Of a stretch of DNA of 56,130 nucleotides, positions 16,899-24,781 are shown piece by piece (the stretch's first letter is position 1; every line of letters starts with the position of its first letter). The position numbers and the translations under genes are program-made. Source of the DNA: an uncultured Verrucomicrobia subdivision 3 bacterium (lineage in GTDB: Bacteria > Verrucomicrobiota > Verrucomicrobiia > Limisphaerales > UBA11358); assembly GCA_903827955.1 (NCBI GenBank), contig CAIKKJ010000022.1, positions 1-56,130 of the forward strand, written 5' to 3'. Under the pieces are notes generated by a model. It had not been told where the DNA came from and ran no database searches. It was given only the letters and a program-made list of their open reading frames with translations.

Positions 16899-17996
16899 TT
16901 AAACCTGCACCGATTTGAATTCAGCCAGATTCCAAGCTGCCTCGCCGACTTCGTGCGCGAGATGATTCAGTTCCTCGATCTCCGCCTTCGTGAACAGCAG
17001 GCCGCCGTGCTGCTTGGACAAGCCGCCCCAGCGCGCTTCCGGCTGACCGGGCAACAGGCACTTCTCGTTGCCGTGACCGAGCACGTCTTCGATGATCGCC
17101 TTCACGTTCTGGATTTGCGAACGGCCTTTGACGTAGTCGTTGCCCTTCATCGCGTCGGGATGGATGACCTGGAAATAAAACGTCGAGCCGCGCTTCTCGC
17201 CTTCGCCGCCCAGCATCGTTCCGCGAATTTGCGGGAGCGAACCGCCGATGTAACCCGCGTAAAGTTCGTCAATCAAACCGAGGCCGTAGCCCTTGTGCGC
17301 GCCGAACGGCAGCAGCGCGACGGCTTTGTTCGGATCGGTCGTCGGATTGCCCTCGGCATCCACGGCGCAACCGGGCGCAAGTTGTTTGCCCTCGCGCTTC
17401 ATCACTTGCACGCGGCCCATCGCGATGGTCGAAGTCGCCCAGTCAATCACGATGGGAAAACCGATCGCGTCCTGCGTCGGGAACGCCCACGAATGTGGGT
17501 TCGTGCCCATCGTCGGCGTCTTGCCGCCGAACGGCACGACTTCGGACGTGGCCGAGGTGCAGTTCGTGTAGGCAAGGTAGCCCTTGAGCGCGGCGTCCAT
17601 GACGTAGCCGCCGCCCCAGAGATAATGCGTCGCGTTGTCCACGCTCACCATGCCCACGCCGAATTTGTCGGCGAGCTTCATGCAGGTGTCCATCGCCTCG
17701 TAGGCGACGGCCTGGCCGAGCTTGTTGTGGCCATTCCAGATTTCGGCGGCGGCGAAGCGCGACGGCAGCTTCTCGATCTTCGCGCCGGGCGTCCAGCGGC
17801 CGACCTTGCTGCCGAACAATTCGTCGAGGTGCAGCGCCTTGATGGCGTTGTGCGTGCGGATGCCGTAATACGCGGCGCTGGCGCAGAACCGCGCGCCGGC
17901 GGCGGCCTCGGCGTCGTCGTAACCGCGCTTGAGATACGCCTGCGTGACGAGCGAATCGTGTTTTTCTTTGGGGATGATGTAGTAGGTTTCGGGCAT
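16899..17996 (-). CDS. Ldh2/malate dehydrogenase-family NAD(P)-dependent oxidoreductase (AllD-like)
   Basis: 365 residues. The family oxidises or reduces 2-hydroxyacids and includes ureidoglycolate dehydrogenase (AllD), malate and sulfolactate dehydrogenases. Seen: the YYGIRTHN catalytic-histidine stretch (SHG in many relatives), SVDNATHYLWGGGYV, GTNPHSWAFPT (the GTNP motif), DWATSTIAMG and the KGYGLGLIDE block. Beside an aminotransferase for glyoxylate and a ureide operon, a role on ureidoglycolate, glyoxylate/glycolate or hydroxypyruvate is plausible, but the substrate cannot be read from the sequence. The start ATG is four bases after the upstream DUF2130-like gene, and the aminotransferase follows 39 bases later. 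Confidence 0.72.
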   Translation of the reverse strand: MPETYYIIPKEKHDSLVTQAYLKRGYDDAEAAAGARFCASAAYYGIRTHNAIKALHLDELFGSKVGRWTPGAKIEKLPSRFAAAEIWNGHNKLGQAVAYEAMDTCMKLADKFGVGMVSVDNATHYLWGGGYVMDAALKGYLAYTNCTSATSEVVPFGGKTPTMGTNPHSWAFPTQDAIGFPIVIDWATSTIAMGRVQVMKREGKQLAPGCAVDAEGNPTTDPNKAVALLPFGAHKGYGLGLIDELYAGYIGGSLPQIRGTMLGGEGEKRGSTFYFQVIHPDAMKGNDYVKGRSQIQNVKAIIEDVLGHGNEKCLLPGQPEARWGGLSKQHGGLLFTKAEIEELNHLAHEVGEAAWNLAEFKSVQV

Positions 17997-18000
17997 AAAA

Positions 18001-18984
18001 TTATTCTTTCGGCGATGGAAGAGCTAACGGCTCGTATTTTGGTTTCTCTAATTTCAGTAATTCTTTGCCTTCTAAAACGCGGCCAACATTATCTCGAACG
18101 TGAGACACATCGTAGTGAATAGTCTGATAAATCTTATATCTTTCGATCCAATCTCTCTTGTGCTGCTCCATCTCCTTAAACAAATTTTTTTGTGCATGGT
18201 CAGCTTGTGAGATCGCTTCTTCTAGTGGTGTTTTGCAGATTGGGCTCGTGACGTAATCCATCAGCCGCTTTGCAGCTGCTTCCTTTTGTTCAGCGTCAAG
18301 TCGTTGCCTCGCCATCGTGACGAGACTTTCTCTACAAATACCTGCGAGCGTAAGCACACCAGCTTGCGCGACGATAAAAATATCTGAAGCCTGATCGAGT
18401 CCGAAAAAACCTTTGCGAGTTCCCGTCGTGACAAGAATTCCATAATCTGCCTGCCTTGTCTTTTTGGCTAGTGCTGTTTGGGCAATATGATCATTTTCAA
18501 TTTTGTCATAGCGCTTGCATTCATAAACAATGCAGCCTGCATCCTTGCCTTCAAAAATAACAAAATGAAGAACATCGCCACCTTTGCCAACATGTTCAAT
18601 TCGATCATGCGGGAATTTTTCTTCAAGTTTGGCGACCAAAGTTTTCTCGTCAGCCAAACCAATTCCTTGTGGAGTGGTGCCCCTCTCAATCATTTTGAGA
18701 CGCTCTTGAAGCTTCTTCATTTTAGCTGACTGCCCCTGTATGAGCCGTTCGGAGCGCTTTTTTTCTGCGACTATTCCTTCTTTGCGCGCAGCTTCTGCGT
18801 CTTGTTTTGCTTTGAGCTTTATTGCTTTTTCTCGCCTTTTCCCTTCAGCAACAGCTTCATTGGCAGCCGCAATTTGATTCTTAAATTTTTCCAGCTCCTT
18901 TTGTTGAGCCAATTGCTTCTTGAATACCTCGCGATACCGACTTTCGGTCAGTGGACTATCGCAGAGTGGACAAGTGTTCTTCAC
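18001..18984 (-). CDS. DUF2130-like coiled-coil protein with a restriction-endonuclease-like fold
   Basis: 327 residues from a GTG at 18984, the first start after an in-frame stop. The order is: a single CPLC zinc-knuckle-like pair at residues 4-7, a long charged coiled coil (about 15-105), then a compact domain (about 115-215) with GGDVLHFVIF, YECKRYDKIEN and ADYGILVTTGTRKGFFG, and a helical tail. The spaced Asp and ExK (ECK) pattern and the following ILVTT strand match the PD-(D/E)XK arrangement of DUF2130. The substrate is unknown; a nucleic-acid-binding or nuclease role is inferred from fold only. The DNA is visibly AT-richer than the genes around it, which suggests transfer. It is embedded between glyoxylate-metabolism genes and a DUF4160/DUF2442 pair. 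Confidence 0.65.
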   Translation of the reverse strand: MKNTCPLCDSPLTESRYREVFKKQLAQQKELEKFKNQIAAANEAVAEGKRREKAIKLKAKQDAEAARKEGIVAEKKRSERLIQGQSAKMKKLQERLKMIERGTTPQGIGLADEKTLVAKLEEKFPHDRIEHVGKGGDVLHFVIFEGKDAGCIVYECKRYDKIENDHIAQTALAKKTRQADYGILVTTGTRKGFFGLDQASDIFIVAQAGVLTLAGICRESLVTMARQRLDAEQKEAAAKRLMDYVTSPICKTPLEEAISQADHAQKNLFKEMEQHKRDWIERYKIYQTIHYDVSHVRDNVGRVLEGKELLKLEKPKYEPLALPSPKE

Positions 18985-18995
18985 GAGGTGGCTAT

Positions 18996-19124
18996 TTAGT
19001 TAACTTTCTTCACCGGCACTTCAGGATTCACCTGCGCGATGGGTTTTTCGCCATTCATCGCGAGGATGAGATTTTTCACGGCGCAGGTGGCCTGCCGCAC
19101 CACGTTTTCGTTTTTCATTTTCAT
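18996..19124 (-). pseudogene. 3'-end remnant of a 2-hydroxyacid dehydrogenase gene, copy A
   Basis: A 42-codon frame whose ATG overlaps the DUF2442 stop as ATGA. Its product ends VRQATCAVKNLILAMNGEKP then IAQVNPEVPVKKVN, which looks like the last helix and tail of D-isomer-specific 2-hydroxyacid dehydrogenases (glyoxylate/hydroxypyruvate reductase type: ..NL..ALxGE.P...VNPEV). No catalytic or Rossmann part is present. Bases 19000-19082 are a direct repeat of 19707-19789 with about five differences, mostly at third codon positions. It may still be translated as a small peptide through coupling. Confidence 0.6.
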
Positions 19125-19423
19125 GCAGGTCGTAATTCCCATTCCCGAGCGCGGGCCGCAAAAGCGTCGGCATTTTCCGGCCAGTCGTGCAGCGTGGACG
19201 GGTCAAAATCCGCGCCGTTCGGCCAGACCAGCGTGTGGACTTCGGAATCAATTTTCACCTGATTGAACAGCGCCAGTTCGCGCAGCGGACGGTAAAGTTC
19301 GCCCGCCAGCACCGGACGAAAATCAATCACCTGTTCCGTCGCATCATCGAAGCCCACGCGCAACGTGTAGGGCGCGACAATTTTGACCGAGCGGACTTTG
19401 TAGATAGGATGGCCCGTTTTCAT
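19121..19423 (-). CDS. DUF2442 protein
   Basis: 100 residues. Seen: the DUF2442 pattern YTLRVGFDDATEQVIDFRP, then LYRPLRELALFNQVKID, and the conserved close TLVWPNGADFDPSTLHDW. Function is unknown. Genes of this family are very often found next to DUF4160 genes, as here, where the upstream DUF4160 stop is directly followed by this ATG with no gap. The pair has been discussed as toxin-antitoxin-like, but nothing in the sequence proves that. Confidence 0.85.
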   Translation of the reverse strand: MKTGHPIYKVRSVKIVAPYTLRVGFDDATEQVIDFRPVLAGELYRPLRELALFNQVKIDSEVHTLVWPNGADFDPSTLHDWPENADAFAARAREWELRPA

Positions 19424-19693
19424 TTATTGCAAAGGTGCGATTGGTTGCGGCAGTTGTCCAGCCTGCAGTCGCCGCCAATCTTCGAGCAGCGCGTCCTGAT
19501 GCAATTCCGCCCACGCTTCGATCAGGCGTTGCTGGCGCTTGGGCAGTTCGCCGCCGATGAGCTCTACCGGATTGATGCCATAGACCGCGACGCCGTCCTG
19601 ATAATAAGCATGGAAATGCGGCGTGTGATGTTGCACGCCGGCTTCCATATACATCCGGATGATGATTCCGAAAAATCGACTCAATTCAGGCAT
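19424..19693 (-). CDS. DUF4160 protein
   Basis: 89 residues. Seen: the family opening PELSRFFGIIIRMY, the histidine-rich HHTPHFHAYYQDG, and an acidic/Arg-rich tail EGWxx-like AWAELHQDALLEDW. Function is unknown. It is the first gene of a DUF4160-DUF2442 couplet and lies 9 bases downstream of remnant copy B of a 2-hydroxyacid dehydrogenase. The two small genes are therefore bracketed by an 83-base direct repeat. Confidence 0.85.
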   Translation of the reverse strand: MPELSRFFGIIIRMYMEAGVQHHTPHFHAYYQDGVAVYGINPVELIGGELPKRQQRLIEAWAELHQDALLEDWRRLQAGQLPQPIAPLQ

Positions 19694-19702
19694 GGCGAAA
19701 GG

Positions 19703-19813
19703 TCAGGTAACTTTCTTCACCGGCACTTCGGGATTCACCTGCGCGATGGGCTTCTCGCCGTTCAGCGCGAGGATGAGATTTTTCACGGCAACGCGGCAGC
19801 TGGTTCTTGGCAT
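19703..19813 (-). pseudogene. 3'-end remnant of a 2-hydroxyacid dehydrogenase gene, copy B
   Basis: A 36-codon frame (MPRTSCRVAVKNLILALNGE, ending NPEVPVKKVT). From VKNLILA onward it matches copy A at 18996-19124; the first nine codons do not match. Upstream bases to 20029 show no more of the dehydrogenase. The third-position bias of the differences between copies indicates that both once encoded protein. Confidence 0.55.
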
Positions 19814-20029
19814 AAAATCTAAAACGAATGATAACTAAATCGCGCCGGCCAGTTCAAACGCCGAATGTCAAAATCACGGTGCATTTATTCAAGACAGTGC
19901 TGCAAAATCTGTGAACTCACCGTGGGCCATGTCACCGGTTCGCGCCGCCATCATCGCGCCTCCGAACACTCGCGGCAAGCGAACGAATGTTCGGGTGCCG
20001 GCACCACACGCTGATTTGCAAGATTCTCT

Positions 20030-20174
20030 GGTAGGGACAGCGCGCTGCGCTGCTCCCCGTCGCCGAGCGCAGCGTCAGGCGACGGAAACGAATAGTCAAA
20101 ACGTGCGCCATACCACGTTCGTTCCGCCCTGCGCTGCGCTGCGGGCGGGGACGGCGCGGCGCACCGTCCCTACC
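20030..20174. repeat. 145-base compound palindrome in the 19814-20236 spacer
   Basis: Outer arms 20030-20057 and 20147-20174 start ggtagggac and end gtccctacc, with 22 of 28 positions pairing. Inside are a hairpin with arms ccgtcgcc and ggcgacgg and GC-rich gcgctgcgctgcg runs. The rest of this 423-base gene-free spacer holds a smaller ccgaaca/tgttcgg inverted repeat near 19970-19995, the divergent promoters, and no believable gene. Confidence 0.75.
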
Positions 20175-20236
20175 TATTTTCCGGCCGCCAATTGCATTTG
20201 GCCACCGCGCGCGGATGAGCTATCGTCAGGCCGGTC

Positions 20237-20932
20237 ATGCTCAAATCCATTTTCAAATGGCTGCTGGGATTGTTTCTCCTCGGCGTCGTGCTGCTGGTGA
20301 TTTTTCTGCTGTCGCTGGACACGTTGCTGCGTGTGCTGGTCGTGCATAACATCCGCGCCCAGACCGGCATGGTGGTGGAAATCGGGAAATTTCATCTCGG
20401 CCTGCGCGAGCCGGTGATGACGATCACGGATTTGAAAATTCACAACCCGCCCGGCTTCGGCGGCGCGCCGTTTTTGAACATTCCGGAAATCCACGTGGAA
20501 TACGACCGCGATGCACTGGCGAAAAACCAAATCCACGTCACGCTTCTGCGCTTCAACCTCGGCGAACTCGACATCGTGAAAAACGCGGCGGGGCAGACAA
20601 ATCTGTTCCAGCTCGGCCTCGCATTGCCGGCGAAAAAAACGGTCAGCGCCGAGGCCAGCACCAAGCAGCTTGCGGAATTCAAAAAGCAGACCGGCCTCGA
20701 ATTCAAGGGCATTGATGAGCTGAAGGTTTCCGTCGGCACTTTCAAATACCTCGACCTCGCCGAACCCAAAAACAACCGCGAGCAAAATGTCGGCATCGAA
20801 AACCTGCCCGTAAAAAAAATCACCAGCTTGGCCGACCTGACCGGCTTGAGTCTGATGGTCGGCCTGCGCAGCGGGGATTTTTTCACGACGCTGTTCGGCG
20901 AGAGCCTGCTGCAAGGCGTCAAAGGTTTTTAG
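20237..20932 (+). CDS. AsmA-like membrane-anchored protein of unknown function
   Basis: 231 residues. One N-terminal membrane anchor (about residues 8-35) is followed by a periplasmic beta-rich region. Seen: NIRAQTGMVVEIGKFHLGL, ITDLKIHNPPGFGGAPFLNI and IHVEYDRDAL, the pattern of the short AsmA/DUF748-type proteins linked to envelope biogenesis ("I.d..i.NP.GF....l.i..i.v..d"). No enzyme motif is visible. It is followed 47 bases later by proB, and its own upstream spacer is full of palindromes. The family call is moderate and the function open. Confidence 0.6.
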   Translation: MLKSIFKWLLGLFLLGVVLLVIFLLSLDTLLRVLVVHNIRAQTGMVVEIGKFHLGLREPVMTITDLKIHNPPGFGGAPFLNIPEIHVEYDRDALAKNQIHVTLLRFNLGELDIVKNAAGQTNLFQLGLALPAKKTVSAEASTKQLAEFKKQTGLEFKGIDELKVSVGTFKYLDLAEPKNNREQNVGIENLPVKKITSLADLTGLSLMVGLRSGDFFTTLFGESLLQGVKGF

Positions 20933-20979
20933 TGAATTTTTGCATTTTCCGCGCGCAATTTTTTTCCTAACTTCCCGCC

Positions 20980-22056
20980 GTGCATCGCGATTCGCTCAAA
21001 TCATCCGCGCGCCTCGTCGTCAAACTCGGCACCGGCGTCCTCACCGACAGCCGGAAGCTGATTGATCCCGCGCAACTCGAACAGCTCGTCGCGCAGGTCG
21101 CCGCGCTGCGCAAAGCAGGCAAGGAAGTCGTGCTCGTCACCAGCGGCGCGGTCGGCGCGGGCATGGGCGTGCTCGGCTACGAAAATCGTCCGACCGACCT
21201 CGCGGAAAAACAGGCGTGCGCCGCCGTCGGCCAGTCGCGACTGATGGCCGTGTATGAAAAACTTTTTGCCGCGCACGGTCTGCACGTCGCGCAGGTGTTG
21301 CTAACGCACGAGGATTTGGAACATCACGAGCGCCATCTCAACGCTCGCAACACGCTCGTCACCCTGCTCAATCGCGGCGTGGTTCCCATCATCAACGAAA
21401 ACGACGCCGTGTCGTTCACAGAAATAAAATTCGGCGACAACGACAAACTATCCGCGCTCGTCGCGTCGCTGCTGCCTGCGGATTTATTGGTGATTCTCAC
21501 GACCGTGGACGGCGTGATTGAAAATTTCGGCAAGCCGGATGCGAAAATTATTTCCGCCATCGAGCAGATTGATTTCCACATCGAAAGCATGGCCGGCGGC
21601 ACAACGAGCGCCACGGCGGTCGGCGGGATGAAGTCGAAAATTGACGCGGCGAAAATCGTCGTGCGCTCCGGCATCCCGCTCGTTATCGCGTCCGGCCAGA
21701 AAAAAAATGTGCTCGCGGAAATCCTCGGCGGCGTGGACGAAGGAACGTTGTTCGTCGCGCAGCCGAACAAGCTGCAAGGCCGCAAACGCTGGATCGCATT
21801 CTTTCATCACCCCAAAGGCGCGCTGTTCGTGGACGACGGCGCGAAGAAGGCGTTGCGCGAGTCTGGCAAAAGTTTGCTGCCGCCCGGCGTAACGCGCTGC
21901 GAGGGCGAGTTCGCGGCGGACGACGTGATTCGCATCTGCGATCTGGATGGGACGGAATTTGCGCGCGGCATCGCGCGATTTAGTTCCGCCGCCGTGCGCG
22001 GGAAAAATTTGCCGAAGGAAGAACTCGTGCACCGCGATGATTTGGTGATTTTGTGA
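20980..22056 (+). CDS. proB: Glutamate 5-kinase with PUA domain
   Basis: 358 residues from a GTG. It phosphorylates L-glutamate, the first step of proline synthesis, in the cytoplasm. Seen: VVKLGTGVLTD, VTSGAVGAGMGVLG, the catalytic INENDAVSFTEIKFGDND segment, GGMKSKIDAAKI, and a C-terminal RNA-binding-like PUA domain (about 270-358: KGALFVDDGAKKAL, DDVIRICD). The length agrees with the PUA-containing form. proA is not adjacent. A palindromic repeat lies between its stop and mazG. Confidence 0.95.
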   Translation: MHRDSLKSSARLVVKLGTGVLTDSRKLIDPAQLEQLVAQVAALRKAGKEVVLVTSGAVGAGMGVLGYENRPTDLAEKQACAAVGQSRLMAVYEKLFAAHGLHVAQVLLTHEDLEHHERHLNARNTLVTLLNRGVVPIINENDAVSFTEIKFGDNDKLSALVASLLPADLLVILTTVDGVIENFGKPDAKIISAIEQIDFHIESMAGGTTSATAVGGMKSKIDAAKIVVRSGIPLVIASGQKKNVLAEILGGVDEGTLFVAQPNKLQGRKRWIAFFHHPKGALFVDDGAKKALRESGKSLLPPGVTRCEGEFAADDVIRICDLDGTEFARGIARFSSAAVRGKNLPKEELVHRDDLVIL

Positions 22057-22059
22057 TTG

Positions 22060-22120
22060 GCCACAGAGTGCACAGAGTTTTAAGAACTGATTTTGTCTGT
22101 GGCCTTTGTGCCTCTGTGGC
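22060..22120. repeat. Inverted repeat between proB and mazG
   Basis: gccacagag (22060-22068) and ctctgtggc (22112-22120) are perfect inverted arms, with further partial copies of the same words (cacagag, ctgtggc) inside. It fills the spacer and may act as a weak terminator or simply be an interspersed repeat. Confidence 0.6.
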
Positions 22121-22131
22121 AAAATAATGTC

Positions 22132-22812
22132 ATGAAAAAACAACCTGCAATCAACGACCTGCTAAAAGTCATGGCCCGCCTGCGTTCGCCGACGGGCTGT
22201 CCGTGGGATCGCGAGCAGGATCACCTGACGTTGCGCCGTCACGCAATTGAGGAGGTTTATGAATTGATTGACGCCATCGAGGCGCGCGATGACGTCGAGA
22301 TGGCGGAGGAGTTGGGCGATCTGCTGTTGCAGGTGGTTTTTCACTGCCAGCTCGCGCGCGAACGCGGGGCATTTGATTTTGAAAAAGTCACGCGGCATCT
22401 CGTGGACAAATTGATCCGTCGCCATCCGCACGTCTTCGGCAAAACCAAGGTCAAGAACGTGGACGAAGTCTGGGCGAACTGGGAAAAAATCAAGAAGGCT
22501 GAAAAGCACGGGACGCACTTGGAGCGCAAATCCGCGTTCGATGGCATTCCGAAACATTTGCCGGCGCTGCTGCGGGCGGAAAAACTTTTGAAAAAGGCAA
22601 AAAAGGTTTTTGCAGACAACCGCCAGACGGTGACGGGAAAATCAAAACGCGCGTTGACCAAAACCGCGCTGGCCAAGGAATTGTTTGCGCTGGCGTCATT
22701 CGCGCAAGCGAGCGGCTGGTGCGCGGAAGAATTATTGGCCAGTGAAATCAAGCGGCGGGAGCGCCGGTGGCGGCAACAGGAACAAGCTGTTTTGCCAAAA
22801 AACAGGCGTTGA
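22132..22812 (+). CDS. mazG: Nucleoside triphosphate pyrophosphohydrolase MazG
   Basis: 226 residues from ATG 22132 (MKKQPAIND); the 13 codons before it are translated repeat. It hydrolyses NTPs to NMP and pyrophosphate. Seen: MARLRSPTGCPWDREQ, the metal-binding EEVYELIDAI and EELGDLLLQVVFH (the ExxE-12-28-ExxD pattern), RRHPHVFG and VWANWEKIK. The C-terminal half is shorter and more basic than in E. coli MazG (263 residues). Its TGA overlaps the -35 box of the rplU promoter. Confidence 0.92.
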   Translation: MKKQPAINDLLKVMARLRSPTGCPWDREQDHLTLRRHAIEEVYELIDAIEARDDVEMAEELGDLLLQVVFHCQLARERGAFDFEKVTRHLVDKLIRRHPHVFGKTKVKNVDEVWANWEKIKKAEKHGTHLERKSAFDGIPKHLPALLRAEKLLKKAKKVFADNRQTVTGKSKRALTKTALAKELFALASFAQASGWCAEELLASEIKRRERRWRQQEQAVLPKNRR

Positions 22813-22837
22813 CAGTTGGCGGAAATCTGGTTTAATT
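22809..22837 (+). promoter_or_regulatory. Sigma70-type promoter for rplU-rpmA
   Basis: TTGACA at 22809-22814 and TTTAAT at 22831-22836 are 16 bases apart, about 27 bases upstream of the rplU ATG. The -35 box overlaps the mazG stop codon. Confidence 0.7.
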
Positions 22838-22863
22838 GCCGACCCTTTGCGGGAAAATTTATT

Positions 22864-23175
22864 ATGTATGCCGTTTTAGAAACAGGTAGCAAACAGTATC
22901 GCGTCACCGCGGGCGACAAGCTCGAAATTGAACGCCTTGAAACCGAAGCGGGCAAACCCGTCACGTTTGACCGCGTGCTGCTCGTCAACAACGACGGCAA
23001 ATTGAGCGTCGGCGCTCCCACCGTCACCGGTGCGACCGTCACCGCCGATGTCGTCGAACACAAGCGCGGCGAGAAAAAACTGACTTTCAAGATGAAACGC
23101 CGCAAGGGCTATCACAAGACCATCGGTCACCGCCAGGAGCTGACCGTGGTGAAAATCACCTCCATCAACGCTTAA
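22864..23175 (+). CDS. rplU: 50S ribosomal protein L21
   Basis: 103 residues from ATG 22864; the upstream frame (MAEIWF..) is leader. It binds 23S rRNA in the large subunit. Seen: the opening MYAVLETGSKQYRVTAGDKL, VTFDRVLLV, and the closing basic KMKRRKGYHKTIGHRQELT, all standard for L21. It is followed six bases later by rpmA, the usual L21-L27 order. Confidence 0.98.
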   Translation: MYAVLETGSKQYRVTAGDKLEIERLETEAGKPVTFDRVLLVNNDGKLSVGAPTVTGATVTADVVEHKRGEKKLTFKMKRRKGYHKTIGHRQELTVVKITSINA

Positions 23176-23181
23176 AATTTT

Positions 23182-23436
23182 ATGGCACATAAAAAAGGTC
23201 AAGGCAGCGTCAAGAACGGACGCGATAGCGTCAGCAAACGTCTCGGCGTAAAAGAATTTGGTGGCACGGTTGTGACCGCCGGCAGCATCCTGGTTCGCCA
23301 GCGTGGCAGCAAATTTCTCGCGGGCATCAACGTCAGCATCGGCCGCGACTGGACGCTTTTCGCGCTCAAGGATGGCGCGGTAAAGTTCGACAAGAACAGC
23401 CGCCGCATCAACATTGTTCCAGTGACCGCAAACTGA
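23182..23436 (+). CDS. rpmA: 50S ribosomal protein L27
   Basis: 84 residues. It sits near the peptidyl-transferase centre, with its flexible N-terminus reaching tRNA. Seen: [36 protein letters not shown] and the [12 protein letters not shown] core. It has the short N-terminus without the cleaved Firmicutes-type prepeptide. It is followed by a strong terminator. Confidence 0.98.
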   Translation: MAHKKGQGSVKNGRDSVSKRLGVKEFGGTVVTAGSILVRQRGSKFLAGINVSIGRDWTLFALKDGAVKFDKNSRRINIVPVTAN

Positions 23437-23453
23437 TTTGCCGTTTTATTTTC

Positions 23454-23482
23454 AAGGCGAGGCTGAACGCCTCGCCTTTTTT
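23454..23482 (+). terminator. Intrinsic terminator after rpmA
   Basis: Stem aaggcgagg / cctcgcctt with a seven-base loop, followed by six T's (23477-23482). Confidence 0.92.
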
Positions 23483-23495
23483 ATTTTCCAAGCGC

Positions 23496-23564
23496 TTAAT
23501 CGCAATCCTAATCTTACTCGTAATCGGCGAGCGATTAAGATTAAGATTAGGAATTAAGATTAGG
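23496..23564. repeat. Inverted and direct repeats upstream of obgE
   Basis: ttaatcgc (23496-23503) pairs with gcgattaa (23531-23538), and cctaatctta (23507-23516) pairs with two direct copies of taagattagg (23542-23551 and 23555-23564). It fills the leader immediately before the obgE ATG at 23573. Confidence 0.65.
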
Positions 23565-23572
23565 ACTAGAAA

Positions 23573-24781
23573 ATGTTTATTGACGAAATAAAAGTTTACG
23601 CGAAGGCCGGCCACGGCGGCAAAGGCGCAGTGGCGTTCCATCGCGAAGCCTATATCACCAAGGGCGGCCCGAGCGGCGGCAATGGTGGGCGTGGCGGCAG
23701 CGTGATTTTGCAGGCCGACCACGACCTGAATAATCTCGTCCAGCAGTTTTACGTTCCGCGCCTCATTGCGGAGGTCGGCGAAGGCGGCATGGGCAAGGGC
23801 AAGGATGGTCTTGCAGGCAAAGACCTCATCATCAAAGTCCCCTGCGGCACGCTCGTCTGGCGGCTCAAGGATACCACGCCGCCCATCCAGAAAAAAATGA
23901 CCAGCCCCGATGGCGATGATGAAGACGCGGAAGAAAATCCGTTCTTCACCACCGGCACCAGCAACCGTCCGGTGATCCGCAGTTCCAGCGGCATTTCCGC
24001 CGCGCTGGAAGTGGACTTAAGCAAAGAAGCCGAAGACGCGGTAAAACCCAGCGCGCCTGAAAACAAAGGCGAACTGGTTGCCGACCTCACGACGCACGGA
24101 CAGCAATTTGTTTTGTGCAAAGGCGGACGCGGCGGTTTGGGCAACCGTAATTTCGCCACCGCGCGCCACCAGACGCCACGTTTCGCGCAACCGGGCGAAC
24201 CGGGCACGGAAGGTGATTACCTTTTTGAGCTTCGCATCGTCGCCGAAATCGGTCTGGTGGGTTATCCGAATGCCGGCAAATCCACGCTGCTCACGGCCAT
24301 TTCGCGTGCGCGCCCAAAAATTGCCGCGTATCCCTTCACCACGCTGCATCCGCAGATTGGTATCGTGGAATACCTGCCGGATTTCAAACGCCTGACCGTG
24401 TGCGACGTGCCGGGGCTTATCGAGGGCGCGCACAACAACGTCGGCCTCGGCCACAAATTTCTGCGCCACATCCAGCGCTGCAAAATTCTCGTGCTGCTGC
24501 TCGACATGGCCGGCACGGACAACCGCAAGCCGTGGGACGATTATAAACAACTGCTCAAGGAGCTGGAACTTTACGACCCCGCGCTCGTGGAAAAACCGCG
24601 CCTCGTCGTGGCCAACAAAATAGACGAGCCAGCGGCGGAAAAGTTTTTGAAGCAGTTCAAAACCAAATTTAAAAAAGTCAAAGTGCTGCCCATCTCCGCC
24701 GCGTTTGATCAAGGCATGGACAAGTTCAAGCAAACCATCCGCAAAGAAGTAGAAGCTGCGGAAGCCGCTGAAAAAAGTTAG
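23573..24781 (+). CDS. obgE: Obg-family GTPase with an acidic insert
   Basis: 402 residues. A ribosome-associated GTPase. It has an N-terminal glycine-rich Obg fold (GHGGKGAVAFHREAY, GGPSGGNGGRGGSV, KGGRGGLGN) and then a G domain with GYPNAGKST (about 230), DVPGLIEGAH, NKID and the late SAAF. The Obg fold is interrupted at about residues 98-165 by an extra acidic/serine-rich stretch (SPDGDDEDAEENPFF and so on) between the GTLVW strand and ADLTTHGQ, which are adjacent in most Obg proteins. It lacks a long C-terminal extension. Its tail overlaps rsmD, on the opposite strand, by four bases. Confidence 0.95.
   Translation: MFIDEIKVYAKAGHGGKGAVAFHREAYITKGGPSGGNGGRGGSVILQADHDLNNLVQQFYVPRLIAEVGEGGMGKGKDGLAGKDLIIKVPCGTLVWRLKDTTPPIQKKMTSPDGDDEDAEENPFFTTGTSNRPVIRSSSGISAALEVDLSKEAEDAVKPSAPENKGELVADLTTHGQQFVLCKGGRGGLGNRNFATARHQTPRFAQPGEPGTEGDYLFELRIVAEIGLVGYPNAGKSTLLTAISRARPKIAAYPFTTLHPQIGIVEYLPDFKRLTVCDVPGLIEGAHNNVGLGHKFLRHIQRCKILVLLLDMAGTDNRKPWDDYKQLLKELELYDPALVEKPRLVVANKIDEPAAEKFLKQFKTKFKKVKVLPISAAFDQGMDKFKQTIRKEVEAAEAAEKS

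Noticed and set aside
19121-19693. Firm toxin-antitoxin label for DUF4160/DUF2442
   Set aside because: The pairing is familiar, but nothing in the sequences shows a toxin activity, so function is left open.
19911-20300. 129-codon plus-strand frame in the spacer before the AsmA-like gene
   Set aside because: It is translated palindrome with Arg/Ala/Pro-rich low-complexity product and overlaps a better gene.
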